Below, piece after piece: positions 33,001-40,902 of a stretch of 64,000 nucleotides of DNA. The DNA is from Pseudomonadota bacterium (lineage in GTDB: Bacteria; Pseudomonadota; Gammaproteobacteria; Acidiferrobacterales; Acidiferrobacteraceae), in the NCBI GenBank assembly GCA_021777335.1, contig JAJYDT010000003.1, forward strand, positions 1 through 64,000, in the 5' to 3' direction. Within the stretch, counting starts at the first letter, position 1. Every line of letters starts with the position of its first letter. Position numbers and translations under genes: made by a program. The notes under the pieces are model-generated. The model was not told the DNA's origin. It saw nothing but the letters and a program-made list of their open reading frames with translations, and did no database searches.

Positions 33001-33288
33001 ATTGACGGCCATACCGTAGGTGTGGGCCACCCCCGGCATGCCGTGCAGGATCGCCTCCAGCGGATCGACAATGAGGCGCTCGACCTCCTTCGGCGTCGCC
33101 CCTGGTTTATAAACAATGATATTGGCGGCCGGTACCACGATCTTCGGATTTTCCTCGCGCGGGGTGAGCGCGAGCGCAAGCAGACCGGCAAACAGCGCCA
33201 CGACGATGAGCAGCGGGGTGAGCTTGCTTGTCACGAAATAATTCGCAAGCCGGCCCGCCGCGTTGAGCGGTTTTTCCGGACGGGTCAT
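30100..33288 (-). CDS. RND efflux transporter, inner-membrane permease subunit
   Basis: The 1062-aa protein is an AcrB-type resistance-nodulation-division proton antiporter. A first membrane helix at about 22-42 is followed by a large periplasmic porter domain. TM4 carries the paired proton-relay acids in ALGLLVDDSIVVVENIHRH (about residues 419-420). A second porter/docking domain and TM7-12 complete the fold, with a GIVVRNALLLIDF helix near the end. The N-terminal PREENPKIVVPAANI resembles the subgroup of AcrB-like pumps of uncertain substrate. It overlaps the small adaptor gene by 4 nt (ATGA), and a TolC-like gene precedes that. Substrate (drug, solvent or metal) cannot be inferred. Confidence 0.93.
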   Translation of the reverse strand: MTRPEKPLNAAGRLANYFVTSKLTPLLIVVALFAGLLALALTPREENPKIVVPAANIIVYKPGATPKEVERLIVDPLEAILHGMPGVAHTYGMAVNSMGVVTVRFKVGQNRIESLVKLYDQIMSNMNHMPPGTLTPLVQPVNVDDVPILTVSLASNRMNDTSLRHIAVKVLDHLRRVRGTSVSYVLGGQRRQINVRLNLARMHRDNITLPQIQAVLKAANVAVPSGHFVNNNGTGTVRAGSMLHNARGISDIMVGLYRNRPVLLRDIARITNGPGVLHHINYIGFGPAYTGRRPRDIETNAVTIAIAKREGTNAVTVARAVLAKLKAVRKDLIPETVHVNVTRNDGHRANEAVNTLVEHLAIAVATVVLLLILFLGWRAASIVAITIPLILFITLSVGLVAGQTINRITLFALILALGLLVDDSIVVVENIHRHYTKSLADPEHAAVTAVNEIGRPTTLATLTVILAFLPMFWVTGMMGPYMRPIPFNVPVAMLASLFVAYTVAPWAACRWLARASAPPPAHRGQQLERGYARIMGALLRSRLLRWIFLGTIVVLLALVLLMPVFKLVRFKMLPRNNTNTFDITVRTRRGSTLEDTDRVVRMVGNVVRRARYVTTYESSVGGRGVVDFNGLLRGSVLKTGPQMGDVRVDLEDKRRRSLTSIQIVNRLRAPLRRLARKTHSTIKLVQEPPGPPVRATIIAELAGPDYHVLEHIAGQVEQAFRQTPHVVGVDDSVPSQALQYTIHVDQKKAALAGIPPSEVAETLRTYLHGSNIGTVHMPRERQPVPIRLEVPIANRVSPQDLGKVFFTNRFGRQVPLSAIADVHVGRAPRPIFHKDKRPVVYVTAGISGGSPVYAVMHLWRYFRIHPVGNGIRLRETLLSPPSSLYYSLRWDGEMRLTLKVFRDLGSAFGVAIVFIYIALVAYYRSFMIPLIVMGAIPLTVIGVLPGHALMHQYFTATSMIGVIALAGIVVRNALLLIDFILEYRRAGHTLDEAVLQAGIVRLRPILLTAFAIIFGTLVMIVDPVFGGLAISLIFGTFASTILTLFVIPIGYHAYAGRGGRVP

Positions 33289-33671
33289 CGCGCCGCCTGC
33301 GGAACTATCGGGCTGCCATCATGCACATCGTGCAGATCCCCGAGCACCAGTATCTCGCGCCCCGACAGACCGCTCAGGATCTGGACCCTGAGCCGTCCGA
33401 TTTTCCCTGCGCGCACGAGACGAAAGCGTGCATGGTCGTGGCGGTTGAGAACAAATACCCCTGGCAGGCCGCCGAGCGTCGTCAGCGCGGCACGCGGTAT
33501 GACGAGATGATCCTGGGGTGCGCCTGCCGTCTGGTGCGGCTGCCACGACACCCGCTGGTGGAGTGCCACGACCGGACGGTGAAGGACGGGCAAGGCCATC
33601 GGCGACGAGGCCGGCAAGGGCCGGGAACAGCCTGCGACCAGCAGCAGGAGCGCCGCAGTCACAGACCTCAT
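33285..33671 (-). CDS. Very short lipoprotein resembling the C-terminal part of an RND periplasmic adaptor
   Basis: The 128-aa product has a lipoprotein signal peptide with lipobox LVAGC (Cys near residue 15). About 35 Pro/His-rich linker residues follow, then a domain that reads like the membrane-proximal end of a membrane-fusion protein: LVIPRAALTTLGGLPGVFVL, FRLVRAGKIGRLRVQILSGL and GREILVL...HDGSPI. The lipoyl and alpha-hairpin domains of normal adaptors (about 350 aa) are absent. Overlaps of 4 nt on both sides show the gene is intact and coupled. It probably links the TolC-like and RND proteins, or it needs a separate full adaptor. Confidence 0.75.
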   Translation of the reverse strand: MRSVTAALLLLVAGCSRPLPASSPMALPVLHRPVVALHQRVSWQPHQTAGAPQDHLVIPRAALTTLGGLPGVFVLNRHDHARFRLVRAGKIGRLRVQILSGLSGREILVLGDLHDVHDGSPIVPQAAR

Positions 33672-35017
33672 GGAAGGGGTTTCCCCTCGGCGAGCTTGAG
33701 CAGGGTATCGCCGCGCAGGAGCGCATAGCGCGCGCGTTCGCGCGCGATTCGCGCCTTCGTAAGGTTCTGTTCCGACTGAAGCAGATCAAGCAGCACCGTG
33801 CGACCCTCGCCGTAGCGACGGCGCACGAGGAGTGCTGCGCGGCGCGCACGTTCGACCCGACGCCTTGCGAGTGCGAGCCTGAGCGCGGCTGTGCGCATGG
33901 TCACGATTGCCTGGCGCACCTCGGAGCGGATGCGCGCGGCAAGTGCCCGGCGCTCGAAGGCGAGCGCCTGCATCCGTTCGGAGGCGGCGGATGCCCGGGC
34001 GCTGGCGGCGCCGCCGTCATAGAGCGCTTCGTGCACGGTCGCCATGACCGTCCAGGACCGGTTGGCGAACCCCGGTGCGCTGCCATACCATTGATTGGCC
34101 GCGCTGATCCCTATGTGCGGGCGCATGGTGGCACGCGCGATCGTCACCTGGGCCCGCGCCGCACGCCATTGCCGCACGACCCCCTTAAGGTCAGGACGGT
34201 CGCGCAACGCGCGGCGCACGAGCGGGCGCGTCGCGGCGGGAAGCGAGGGCAGCGAAGCCGGCGCGAGTGTCAGCGGTACGCCAGAGGGCAGGCCCATGGC
34301 GAGCCGCAGCTCGCTTTTCGCGGACGCAGCTGCCGCCCGCACCTTTGCAGCGAACCCCTGCAGCGCCGCGAGATTCACCTGCGCTGTCAGCCAGTCGGAA
34401 CGCACGATGCGGGCTTCCTGCAGGAGCCGGCGGGTCGTCCGGACGTGACGCCGTGCCGCGGAGACCGCCGCCTTTGCAGTCCGCATCCCCTGCATCGCGG
34501 CCTCGACCCCGTAGTAGGCGATCAGTGTCTGGGCCGCTACCTGTTCGCGTTCACGCTTGAGTTCATCGCGGTGCCAGGCGGCACGTTCGCGCGCGGCCTC
34601 GATGCCGGCATTGATCCCGCCGCCGGCATACAGCGGAAAGGTCAGCGCGATGCTTGTGGTGCTCAGGTGCCGGGTGCCCGGATTGTCGAGCAGCGGGGGG
34701 CTGAAGCTCCCGGTGGTGACGCTGCGTGTCTCGAGGAGGTCCGTGAGGCCGGCCAGCGGGTCATCGCTCAGGCCATAACTAACACCTGCGACGAGTTTCG
34801 GTCGGGCCATGCTACGCGCCGCCGCGATGCGCTCCCGCGAGGCTGCTGCCATGGCCCCTTGCGCACGCAGGCCAGGATTGTGGGCAAGCGCATAGGCGAC
34901 GGCCTGCTGCGGGTCGAATGTCTGCGCTGTTGCCGATGTCGCCATGAGGCACGCGAAGCACACGAGCGACCACCACGTCACGCCATGGCCATTATCCGCT
35001 TGTCCGACAGGGGTCAT
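33668..35017 (-). CDS. TolC-family outer-membrane efflux protein
   Basis: The 449-aa protein has an N-terminal signal region ending near ATSATA-QTF and two repeated outer-membrane-efflux units made of long Ala/Arg-rich helices (such as ALERAAWHRDELKRE-type stretches and VERARRAALLVRRRYGEGRT), with LYAGGGINAGIEAARER and LYDGGAASARASAASER as the paired beta-strand entries. Such proteins form trimeric outer-membrane tunnels. The start is taken at 35017; the first 15 residues before the hydrophobic core (WWSLVCFACLMA) are unusually polar. It is first in the tolC-adaptor-RND-ydjM run. Confidence 0.9.
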   Translation of the reverse strand: MTPVGQADNGHGVTWWSLVCFACLMATSATAQTFDPQQAVAYALAHNPGLRAQGAMAAASRERIAAARSMARPKLVAGVSYGLSDDPLAGLTDLLETRSVTTGSFSPPLLDNPGTRHLSTTSIALTFPLYAGGGINAGIEAARERAAWHRDELKREREQVAAQTLIAYYGVEAAMQGMRTAKAAVSAARRHVRTTRRLLQEARIVRSDWLTAQVNLAALQGFAAKVRAAAASAKSELRLAMGLPSGVPLTLAPASLPSLPAATRPLVRRALRDRPDLKGVVRQWRAARAQVTIARATMRPHIGISAANQWYGSAPGFANRSWTVMATVHEALYDGGAASARASAASERMQALAFERRALAARIRSEVRQAIVTMRTAALRLALARRRVERARRAALLVRRRYGEGRTVLLDLLQSEQNLTKARIARERARYALLRGDTLLKLAEGKPLP

Positions 35018-35098
35018 CCTCGATCTCGTCCCGTCAGTACCACCCGTATCAATAGGTGCGTACGGCTAATATAGGGTATTGCTGCCCGCTGGCGGGCC

Positions 35099-35515
35099 TT
35101 AGAGCTTCGGTTGTACCACCACGAGGATCACGATCGCGATCAGAAACACCACCGGCAGTTCGTTCAGCCAGCGATAAAAGATGTGCCCATGGCGGTTGCG
35201 ACCGGCCCGGAAATCGAACCACAGCTTGATGCAGTAGCCATGATAGAGCAGCAGCAGTCCGACGAGAACAAGTTTCAAGTCAAGCCATGTGCCTGAGAAT
35301 CCGTATCCCCGCCATAGCCAGATGCCGAACCCGACCGCAAGAACCGCTGCCGGCGTCATGATGCCAAAGAGCAGCTTGCGTTCCATCACCACGAACCGAT
35401 CCTGGCTGATCCGGTCTTCGGCGAGGCTGTGGTAAACATAGAGCCTCGGCAGGTAGAAGAGGCCGGCAAACCAGGAGACTACAAACACGATGTGGAATGC
35501 CTTAATCCAGAGCAT
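35099..35515 (-). CDS. hemJ: Protoporphyrinogen IX oxidase HemJ
   Basis: HemJ oxidises protoporphyrinogen IX to protoporphyrin IX at the inner membrane. The 138-aa protein has four membrane helices and the conserved opening LWIKAFHIVFVVSWFAGLFY with PRLYVYH after it. A lysine-bearing helix follows (WLDLKLVLVGLLLLYHGY), and NELPVVFLIAIVILV closes the protein. The size fits the family. Its start overlaps the thioredoxin-like gene by 14 nt, and hemW lies just upstream, so this is a small heme-related operon. No hemG or hemY occurs in the window. Confidence 0.9.
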   Translation of the reverse strand: MLWIKAFHIVFVVSWFAGLFYLPRLYVYHSLAEDRISQDRFVVMERKLLFGIMTPAAVLAVGFGIWLWRGYGFSGTWLDLKLVLVGLLLLYHGYCIKLWFDFRAGRNRHGHIFYRWLNELPVVFLIAIVILVVVQPKL

Positions 35516-36026
35516 GGTGAGCCCCCGTGGTCGATGTGTGCTGCGTGCGCCATTTTAGGATATCCCGCCTGAGGGTGAACACACGGAAGGCGCCCGCGCG
35601 ATCAAACAAGATACGCCCGCCAGGACCGATCAGGATCGCGTGTGGAATCGATCTCAGATGGAAGGCCGCCGCTGCACGACCTTCCGGGTCAAGCGCCACC
35701 GGATAGGGCAGGGCGGTGTGCGCGAACTGCCGTACCACGGATATGGGGTCAGCCTTAAGGTCGACCGCGACGACATCGACTCCGAGCGGGTGGAGTGTTC
35801 GCCAGGCGCGGACGACAATCGGGACCTGTTTCAAGCAGGGTGTGCACATGACTGACCAGAATACCAGCAGGATCGGTGCCTGCTGCGCCCGGCCGATCAG
35901 TACTTTTCCTCCGCCCAGAAGAGGCAGGGCCAGTGTCGGCGCGATGCGCGGACCGCGAGGAACCATCAGGAGCGCGACCACGGCAAGCGTGAGCGCCGAG
36001 ACGATTGCTAGCGCACGTCGGCGCAT
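35502..36026 (-). CDS. Thioredoxin-fold, TlpA/ScsD-like thiol-disulfide protein
   Basis: The 174-aa protein has an N-terminal membrane anchor (about 5-23) and a periplasmic thioredoxin-like domain with the redox pair C61-T-P-C64 in FWSVMCTPCLKQVP. A cis-Pro region lies at SIPHAILIGPGGRI. Such proteins reduce or transfer disulfides in the periplasm, often in cytochrome c maturation or for redox-sensitive partners. It overlaps the end of hemW by 19 nt and the start of hemJ by 14 nt. The context suggests a link to heme or cytochrome assembly, but the partner is unknown. Confidence 0.82.
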   Translation of the reverse strand: MRRRALAIVSALTLAVVALLMVPRGPRIAPTLALPLLGGGKVLIGRAQQAPILLVFWSVMCTPCLKQVPIVVRAWRTLHPLGVDVVAVDLKADPISVVRQFAHTALPYPVALDPEGRAAAAFHLRSIPHAILIGPGGRILFDRAGAFRVFTLRRDILKWRTQHTSTTGAHHALD

Positions 36027-37168
36027 GAGGCTGCGGGCAGGAACAGGGCCTGCAGGTCGTTAAGGAACCGTGATCCAAGCAGGGTCGGTCGCACATGGTC
36101 GCCATCGATCGCCGCGAGGCCGCGCGCGAGCGCCGGCCGGAGCGCATGGACGAGCCGCGCCCCGGATTGGCCGGTCCGGTGTTCGAACAGGGAAAGCGGA
36201 AATCCATCCACCAGCCGCGTCGCATTCAGCATGAACTCGAACAGGATCTCGTCGGGCAGGAGGCGTGTGGGTGTGATTGCTTGGCTGTGCGCGCGCAGAT
36301 AGGCCTGCGGCTGCCTGGGTTTGCGGTAGCGCCAGATGCCGTCTGCGCGCGAGATCTTTCCATGCGCCCCCGCCCCGATGCCGATGTAATCGCCGAAGTT
36401 CCAGTAATTGAGGTTATGGCGGCAGGTGCGGTCCAGGCGCGCATAGGCGGATACCTCGTAACGCCGGTATCCTGCTGCCGACACGACGGGGGCGAGCAGC
36501 GATTCCATTGCCTCGATCTCGCTTTCGCCGGGACGCACCGGTGGCCTGTGCGAGAACGGCGTGCCCTCCTCGATTGTCAGCTGGTAGAGCGACAGATGTT
36601 CCGGGAAGATCGCGAGTGCGCGCGCAAGGTCCTGTGCAAGGCTACCCTGGTCCTGCTCCGGCAGGCCGTACATGAGATCGAGGTTCAGGTTGTCGAAGCC
36701 GGCGGCGCGGGCGCTTTCAGCGGCCTGCAGGGCGCATTGAGCGTCATGAATCCGTCCGATCGCGCGCAGGTTTCTGTCGTCAAAACTCTGCACGCCGATC
36801 GAAAGGCGGTTTACGCCTGCCGCCCGATAGCCCTGGAAGCGTTCTGCGTCGGATGCCCCGGGGTTTGCCTCGAGCGTGATCTCGCACCCTGGTTCGAGTG
36901 CAACGCGCGCGCGTACGCCATTGAGGATCATCCCGATCGCGTCCGCGGAAAACAGGCTCGGGGTACCGCCCCCGAAGAAGATCGAATGGAGCGGGCGCGC
37001 GGGTGCTTCGGCAAGCTCGGCATCGAGGTCTTCGAGGAGTGCATCGACGTAGTGCGGCTCGGATGGCGCCGTGCCTTCGTAGGAGTTGAAATCGCAATAA
37101 GGGCACTTGCGGATGCACCAGGGCAGATGGATGTACAGCGCGCAGGGAATGGTTTCAGGATCCAGCAT
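36008..37168 (-). CDS. hemW: Radical SAM heme chaperone HemW
   Basis: HemW (formerly taken for a coproporphyrinogen oxidase) binds heme and inserts it into respiratory enzymes. The 386-aa protein carries the radical-SAM cluster motif C-x3-C-x2-C in WCIRKCPYCDFNSY, GGGTPSLFS for SAM binding and the HemW-type C-terminal domain with GIGAGAHGKIS. The first motif lacks the extra Cys position used by HemN, which supports HemW. It is last in the rph-rdgB-hemW order common to gammaproteobacteria, and it overlaps the next gene. Confidence 0.93.
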   Translation of the reverse strand: MLDPETIPCALYIHLPWCIRKCPYCDFNSYEGTAPSEPHYVDALLEDLDAELAEAPARPLHSIFFGGGTPSLFSADAIGMILNGVRARVALEPGCEITLEANPGASDAERFQGYRAAGVNRLSIGVQSFDDRNLRAIGRIHDAQCALQAAESARAAGFDNLNLDLMYGLPEQDQGSLAQDLARALAIFPEHLSLYQLTIEEGTPFSHRPPVRPGESEIEAMESLLAPVVSAAGYRRYEVSAYARLDRTCRHNLNYWNFGDYIGIGAGAHGKISRADGIWRYRKPRQPQAYLRAHSQAITPTRLLPDEILFEFMLNATRLVDGFPLSLFEHRTGQSGARLVHALRPALARGLAAIDGDHVRPTLLGSRFLNDLQALFLPAASCADVR

Positions 37169-37376
37169 GCGGGAGATATCCTACGCTGAAGCGGCAGCAC
37201 CCGTCTAACGGCGCAGGCAGGGCCGGGGGCGTGATGATCACGCCGTCGACGCTGCACCCGCGACCAAGTGCGGCGCGCGGTTCAGGGTCGGCTGACGGAT
37301 ATCCATCACCGGGCGCTGATCGGCAACCGCAGGGGACCGCTCAAAAAACAGGGATGCTCTGCGGACACGGGACGGG

Positions 37377-38024
37377 TCAGCGTCCGTCCGGGACGCGTGA
37401 TGACGCGTGTTCCGCGGCCACCATGCGCAGGGCTTCCCGCATCCGCGTGAACGCCTGGCCACGGTGACTCAAGCGGTTTTTTTCGGTTGGATCGAGCTCG
37501 GCCGCTGAGCATCCGAGGTCGGGGACAAGGAACACCGGGTCGTAACCGAACCCGTTGGCGCCGCGTGGCGCGTCGAGGATCATACCCTCCCAGCAGCCCT
37601 CACAGAGGATCGGTGCCGGGTCGTCGGGGCGACGCAGGTATACGGCCAGGCAGCGGAAGCGCGCGGTGCGGGCGCGTGGCGGGATCGCCTTGAGTGCCGC
37701 GAGCAGTTTATTGAGGTTCGCGATGTCGCCCGCGTCGTCGCCCGCGTAGCGTGCTGAATACAAGCCAGGAGCGCCACCGAGCGCATCGACCTCGAGCCCA
37801 GAGTCCTCACCGATCGCAGGCAGCCCGGTGTTCGCGCTCGCATGCCGGACCTTGATCAGGGCATTTTCGATGTAGGTCAATCCGGTCTCCGCAGGGCTGG
37901 AGATGCCCCATGCGGACTGTGGCTGTACGCTGAACGTGCCGCTGAGCAAGGCCTCGATCTCACGCGCCTTGCCGGCATTCCCGCTCGCGAGCACCAGAAC
38001 CGGCGCCTGGGCATCCGCTGTCAT
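37377..38024 (-). CDS. rdgB: XTP/dITP pyrophosphatase (RdgB/HAM1)
   Basis: The enzyme hydrolyses non-canonical purine nucleotides (dITP, XTP) to monophosphates and so keeps hypoxanthine and xanthine out of DNA. The 215-aa product has all family blocks: [16 protein letters not shown] near the start, [28 protein letters not shown] and LSHRGQAF. About ten residues at the C-terminus beyond the usual end are an additional tail. Its start overlaps rph by 4 nt. Confidence 0.95.
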   Translation of the reverse strand: MTADAQAPVLVLASGNAGKAREIEALLSGTFSVQPQSAWGISSPAETGLTYIENALIKVRHASANTGLPAIGEDSGLEVDALGGAPGLYSARYAGDDAGDIANLNKLLAALKAIPPRARTARFRCLAVYLRRPDDPAPILCEGCWEGMILDAPRGANGFGYDPVFLVPDLGCSAAELDPTEKNRLSHRGQAFTRMREALRMVAAEHASSRVPDGR

Positions 38025-38740
38025 GGGCTGGCAAGGGCGCGCTGCTGGTGTCCGATCAGCTCGCGAATGCCGTGGCGCGCAAGCTCCGTCATGCGCAGCA
38101 TCTCTTCGAGGGTGAAGGGGCGCCCCTCCGCCGTGCCCTGGATTTCGACAAAGCCGCCTTCCGCATTCATCACAAAATTCATGTCGGTCTGGGCGGCCGA
38201 ATCCTCAAGATAGTCGAGATCCAGCACGACCTCCCCTTGGCACACACCGACCGACACCGATGCCACAGAGTGGCGGATCGGATTGCGGGTGATCAGACCC
38301 TTTTCGAGCAGACGCGAGACTGCGTCCGCGAGGGCGACGTAGCCCCCCGTGATCGAGGCCGTGCGCGTACCGCCGTCGGCCTGCAGCACGTCGCAGTCTA
38401 CCGTGATGGAGCGCTCCCCCAGCTGCCTGAGGTCCAAAACAGAACGCAATGACCGCCCGATCAGTCGCTGTATCTCAAGGGTGCGGCCGCCTTGCTTGCC
38501 ACGTGCGGCCTCGCGCGGCATGCGCTGTCCGGTCGAGCGGGGCAGCATCCCGTACTCTGCGGTGATCCAGCCCTGCGCTTTGCCCTTAAGGAACTGCGGC
38601 ACCTTTTCTTCGACCGTGGCATTGCACAGCACGCGCGTATCGCCGAACTCGACCAGCACCGATCCTTCGGCGTGCCGCGTGTAGTGACGGGTGATTCGAA
38701 CAGGCCTGAGTTCGTCCGCTGCGCGTCCGCTGAGTCGCAT
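38021..38740 (-). CDS. rph: Ribonuclease PH
   Basis: RNase PH is a phosphate-dependent 3'-5' exoribonuclease that trims tRNA precursors. The 239-aa protein has the RNase PH domain with [20 protein letters not shown], the [14 protein letters not shown] active-site strand, [15 protein letters not shown] and the phosphate/metal region [15 protein letters not shown]. It overlaps rdgB (ATGA). The kinase/phosphatase pair precedes it, and yicC sits on the opposite strand, which is the normal rph-yicC neighbourhood with two genes inserted. Confidence 0.97.
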   Translation of the reverse strand: MRLSGRAADELRPVRITRHYTRHAEGSVLVEFGDTRVLCNATVEEKVPQFLKGKAQGWITAEYGMLPRSTGQRMPREAARGKQGGRTLEIQRLIGRSLRSVLDLRQLGERSITVDCDVLQADGGTRTASITGGYVALADAVSRLLEKGLITRNPIRHSVASVSVGVCQGEVVLDLDYLEDSAAQTDMNFVMNAEGGFVEIQGTAEGRPFTLEEMLRMTELARHGIRELIGHQQRALASP

Positions 38741-38798
38741 GGTGGTGCCGTACCTGGATGGGATAGACCACGGATTCTAACAGGAAGCGGCGGCGCGA

Positions 38799-39707
38799 TC
38801 AGTGTGGGGATTTCGGGTCGCGTCGGTGTACCAGTTTTTCAATCTCTGACAGGGCTTCCTCGACGCTATAGTCCTCGATGTTTTGCGGGTGGCTCCCGAG
38901 GGTGTCCGGTTGAGCGTTGCCCGGGACTGCCCCGGCAGGGGCTGGTCGCAGGGGCGGGCAAAGCGCGCGCGCCTCGCGCCAGCGCAGGCATATGGCGCTC
39001 ACGTTGTCAGAATGCCCATCCATGCGCTCCTCGGCCGCGAGCAGCAGATCGTCGAGCGCCTCCTCAAGCGTGCCTTCACGTAGATGCAGGGCCATCTCCC
39101 GCGCATCAAAGGCTTCCCACAGGCCGTCGCTGCAAAGCAGCACCACGTCATCGTAGTGCAACGGCGTCTCGGGCCCTATGCTGATGCTGGGAAGCTCATG
39201 GGCGCCGAGGCATTTGAACAGCTGGCTCTTGTCAGGGTGCTCCGGCATCTCCTCTTCGGTCAGCACGCCGCCCTGCCGCAGACGCTCGACCGGGGTGTGA
39301 TCGAGGGTGCGCGCGATGACGGCATGATTGCGCAGGTGATAGAGCCGGCTGTCGCCGACGTGTGCCCAGTAGGCATAGCCATCCTGCACGAGGCACGCAA
39401 CGCACGTGGTGCGGGGCTCAATCGGAGGGCGTAGGGCCGCACCCCGTTGATACATGCGCTTGTGCGCATCGCTGAGCGACATGGCCAGGAACGCGGGCGG
39501 ATTGTCGATGTGCTGCTTCTTGAGGCCGCGGAACGTATTGAGGACCGTGTCAACGGCGATCTGAGCGGCCAGTGCGCCGCCCTCATGTCCGCCAAGACCA
39601 TCAGCAAGAACCATCAGTATCGTGTGCGCCCGTTCCGCTACCCCGACGCGATCCTGGTTGGAGGGGCGTGCCCCGGTCCGGCTCCCGTACGTGATCTCGT
39701 ATTTCAT
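38799..39707 (-). CDS. PP2C-type Ser/Thr protein phosphatase
   Basis: The 302-aa protein (start ATG 39707, MKYEITYGSRTGARPSNQDR) is a PPM/PP2C metal-dependent phosphatase. The motifs appear in order: NQDRVGV, ADGLGGHEGG with the first metal Asp, AHVGDSRLYHLRN, LLCSDGLWEAF and DNVSAICLRWR. A C-terminal tail of about 50 residues (Pro-rich, then EDYSVEEALSEIEKLVHRR) is extra. The longer frame to 39866 overlaps the kinase and is rejected. It overlaps the kinase gene by 4 nt, so the two are coupled and most likely oppose each other on shared targets. Confidence 0.92.
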   Translation of the reverse strand: MKYEITYGSRTGARPSNQDRVGVAERAHTILMVLADGLGGHEGGALAAQIAVDTVLNTFRGLKKQHIDNPPAFLAMSLSDAHKRMYQRGAALRPPIEPRTTCVACLVQDGYAYWAHVGDSRLYHLRNHAVIARTLDHTPVERLRQGGVLTEEEMPEHPDKSQLFKCLGAHELPSISIGPETPLHYDDVVLLCSDGLWEAFDAREMALHLREGTLEEALDDLLLAAEERMDGHSDNVSAICLRWREARALCPPLRPAPAGAVPGNAQPDTLGSHPQNIEDYSVEEALSEIEKLVHRRDPKSPH

Positions 39708-40663
39708 AGCTTGGGTTTGGGCCACGGCCAGCGCAGGCCCAGCCGGTTGAGGTAGGATCGGGGCCCGATGCCGGCGGGTCCGTGCGGCTCCATCGCCGGC
39801 TGTTTCAGCGCATTGAGGAGTTCCGGTACGGTCTGGGGCCGCTGGCTCGGGGCGTATTCGAGACACCAGTCGATCGTTTCCAGCAGGCCCGCCGAGTAGC
39901 GATGCGCAAACGCGACCGAGGCCCGCCGGTATTTGTCCTTGGCCTGCCGTTCGGGGGCTGGCGGTGGCGGTCGCCCGTTGATGCAGGCATACATCGATGC
40001 CCCCATCGCGTAGAGATCGGTAAAGGCCCCGAGCGCGCCCTTCTCATGCTGCTCGATCGGCGCGAAGCCAAAGGTCAGTGTCTGTGGTCCGTTGGGGCGC
40101 CCCGACTCACAGGCGCGCTGGGCGGCACCGAAATCGAGCAGCAGGGGGTTTCCTCCGGGCCGGAGGAAGATGTTTGCGGGTTTGATGTCGAGATGCAGCA
40201 ACCCGTTGCGGTGCAGTTCCTCGAGGCCATCCAGCAGTGGTGGGAACACCGTGCGGATGAATTTCTCGCTCAAGCCCCTCGGATGGCGCTTGATATACCA
40301 GCGCAGATCGTTACCTTCCTCATAGCGCATGACCATGTAGGCGGTGTTGTGCGCGCGGAAGAAGTTGGTTACGCGAACGATGTTGGGGTGATGTACCCGC
40401 GCGAGCGCGCTGCCCTCCTCGAAAAACCGTTTGATCCCATGATGAAAGAAGCGCGCGCTCTCCACCGATGCCGGCTCGACCCGCCCGTTTGGCAGCCGGC
40501 GTGCCTGCATGCTCGGCAGGAACTCCTTGATCGCCACGCGTTCCTGGGTTTCAAGGTTGGTTGCAAGGTAGACCAGGCTGAATCCGCCACCGCCCAGGGT
40601 CTTCTCGATCCGATAGCCTTTGAGCAGGTAACCGTTGCTGAGCGGATTCTTACGTACACCCAT
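39704..40663 (-). CDS. Hanks-type Ser/Thr protein kinase
   Basis: The 319-aa kinase has a Gly loop in LGGGGFSLVYLAT, the ATP-anchoring Lys in VAIKEFLP, the catalytic loop HLDIKPANIFLR (Arg of HRD replaced by Leu) and the metal DFG in LLDFGAAQR. The activation segment shows TFGFAPIEQ in place of APE. No membrane segment or sensor domain follows; the last 40 residues are Pro-rich. The missing Arg next to the catalytic Asp suggests activity independent of activation-loop phosphorylation. It precedes the phosphatase gene with a 4-nt overlap and is divergent from yicC. Confidence 0.9.
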   Translation of the reverse strand: MGVRKNPLSNGYLLKGYRIEKTLGGGGFSLVYLATNLETQERVAIKEFLPSMQARRLPNGRVEPASVESARFFHHGIKRFFEEGSALARVHHPNIVRVTNFFRAHNTAYMVMRYEEGNDLRWYIKRHPRGLSEKFIRTVFPPLLDGLEELHRNGLLHLDIKPANIFLRPGGNPLLLDFGAAQRACESGRPNGPQTLTFGFAPIEQHEKGALGAFTDLYAMGASMYACINGRPPPPAPERQAKDKYRRASVAFAHRYSAGLLETIDWCLEYAPSQRPQTVPELLNALKQPAMEPHGPAGIGPRSYLNRLGLRWPWPKPKL

Positions 40664-40701
40664 GATGACAGCTGCGCTGTTTCCTCTGGTCCCGTTGGTG
40701 A

Positions 40702-40723
40702 TTTACCATCCATTTACCGTCCA
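40702..40723. repeat. Tandem 11-bp repeat in the kinase/yicC divergent region
   Basis: TTTACCATCCA and TTTACCGTCCA lie head to tail with one mismatch, about 40-60 nt before the kinase start. They may form a paired regulator-binding site or be a chance duplication. Confidence 0.55.
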
Positions 40724-40759
40724 TTCCCGCTGCCTGGCTGGCGCGGTGTTCTGGATGAG

Positions 40760-40772
40760 GCACGAATCGTGC
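40760..40772. promoter_or_regulatory. 13-bp perfect palindrome, possible operator between the kinase and yicC genes
   Basis: GCACGA-A-TCGTGC is a perfect inverted repeat with one central base. It lies in the 239-bp divergent region, next to a TATAAA/TATAGT-like element near 40786-40793 that could serve as a -10 box for the kinase operon. No clear -35 accompanies it. Confidence 0.4.
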
Positions 40773-40902
40773 GGATCTGGCTCTTTTTATAGTCGTTTGG
40801 ACATGAAAATGCCATCATGACCCGGCGTGGGTGGCGCAAACCGGCACCTTGTGGTCGCCGCGTGGCGCGGATCGGGGCCATTCGCGGGATATTGGGGGGG
40901 TT

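Noticed and set aside
31987-35074. Two long plus-strand frames opposite the RND and TolC-like genes
   Set aside because: They are Asp/Arg/His-rich mirrors of clear efflux genes and have no start context or domain.
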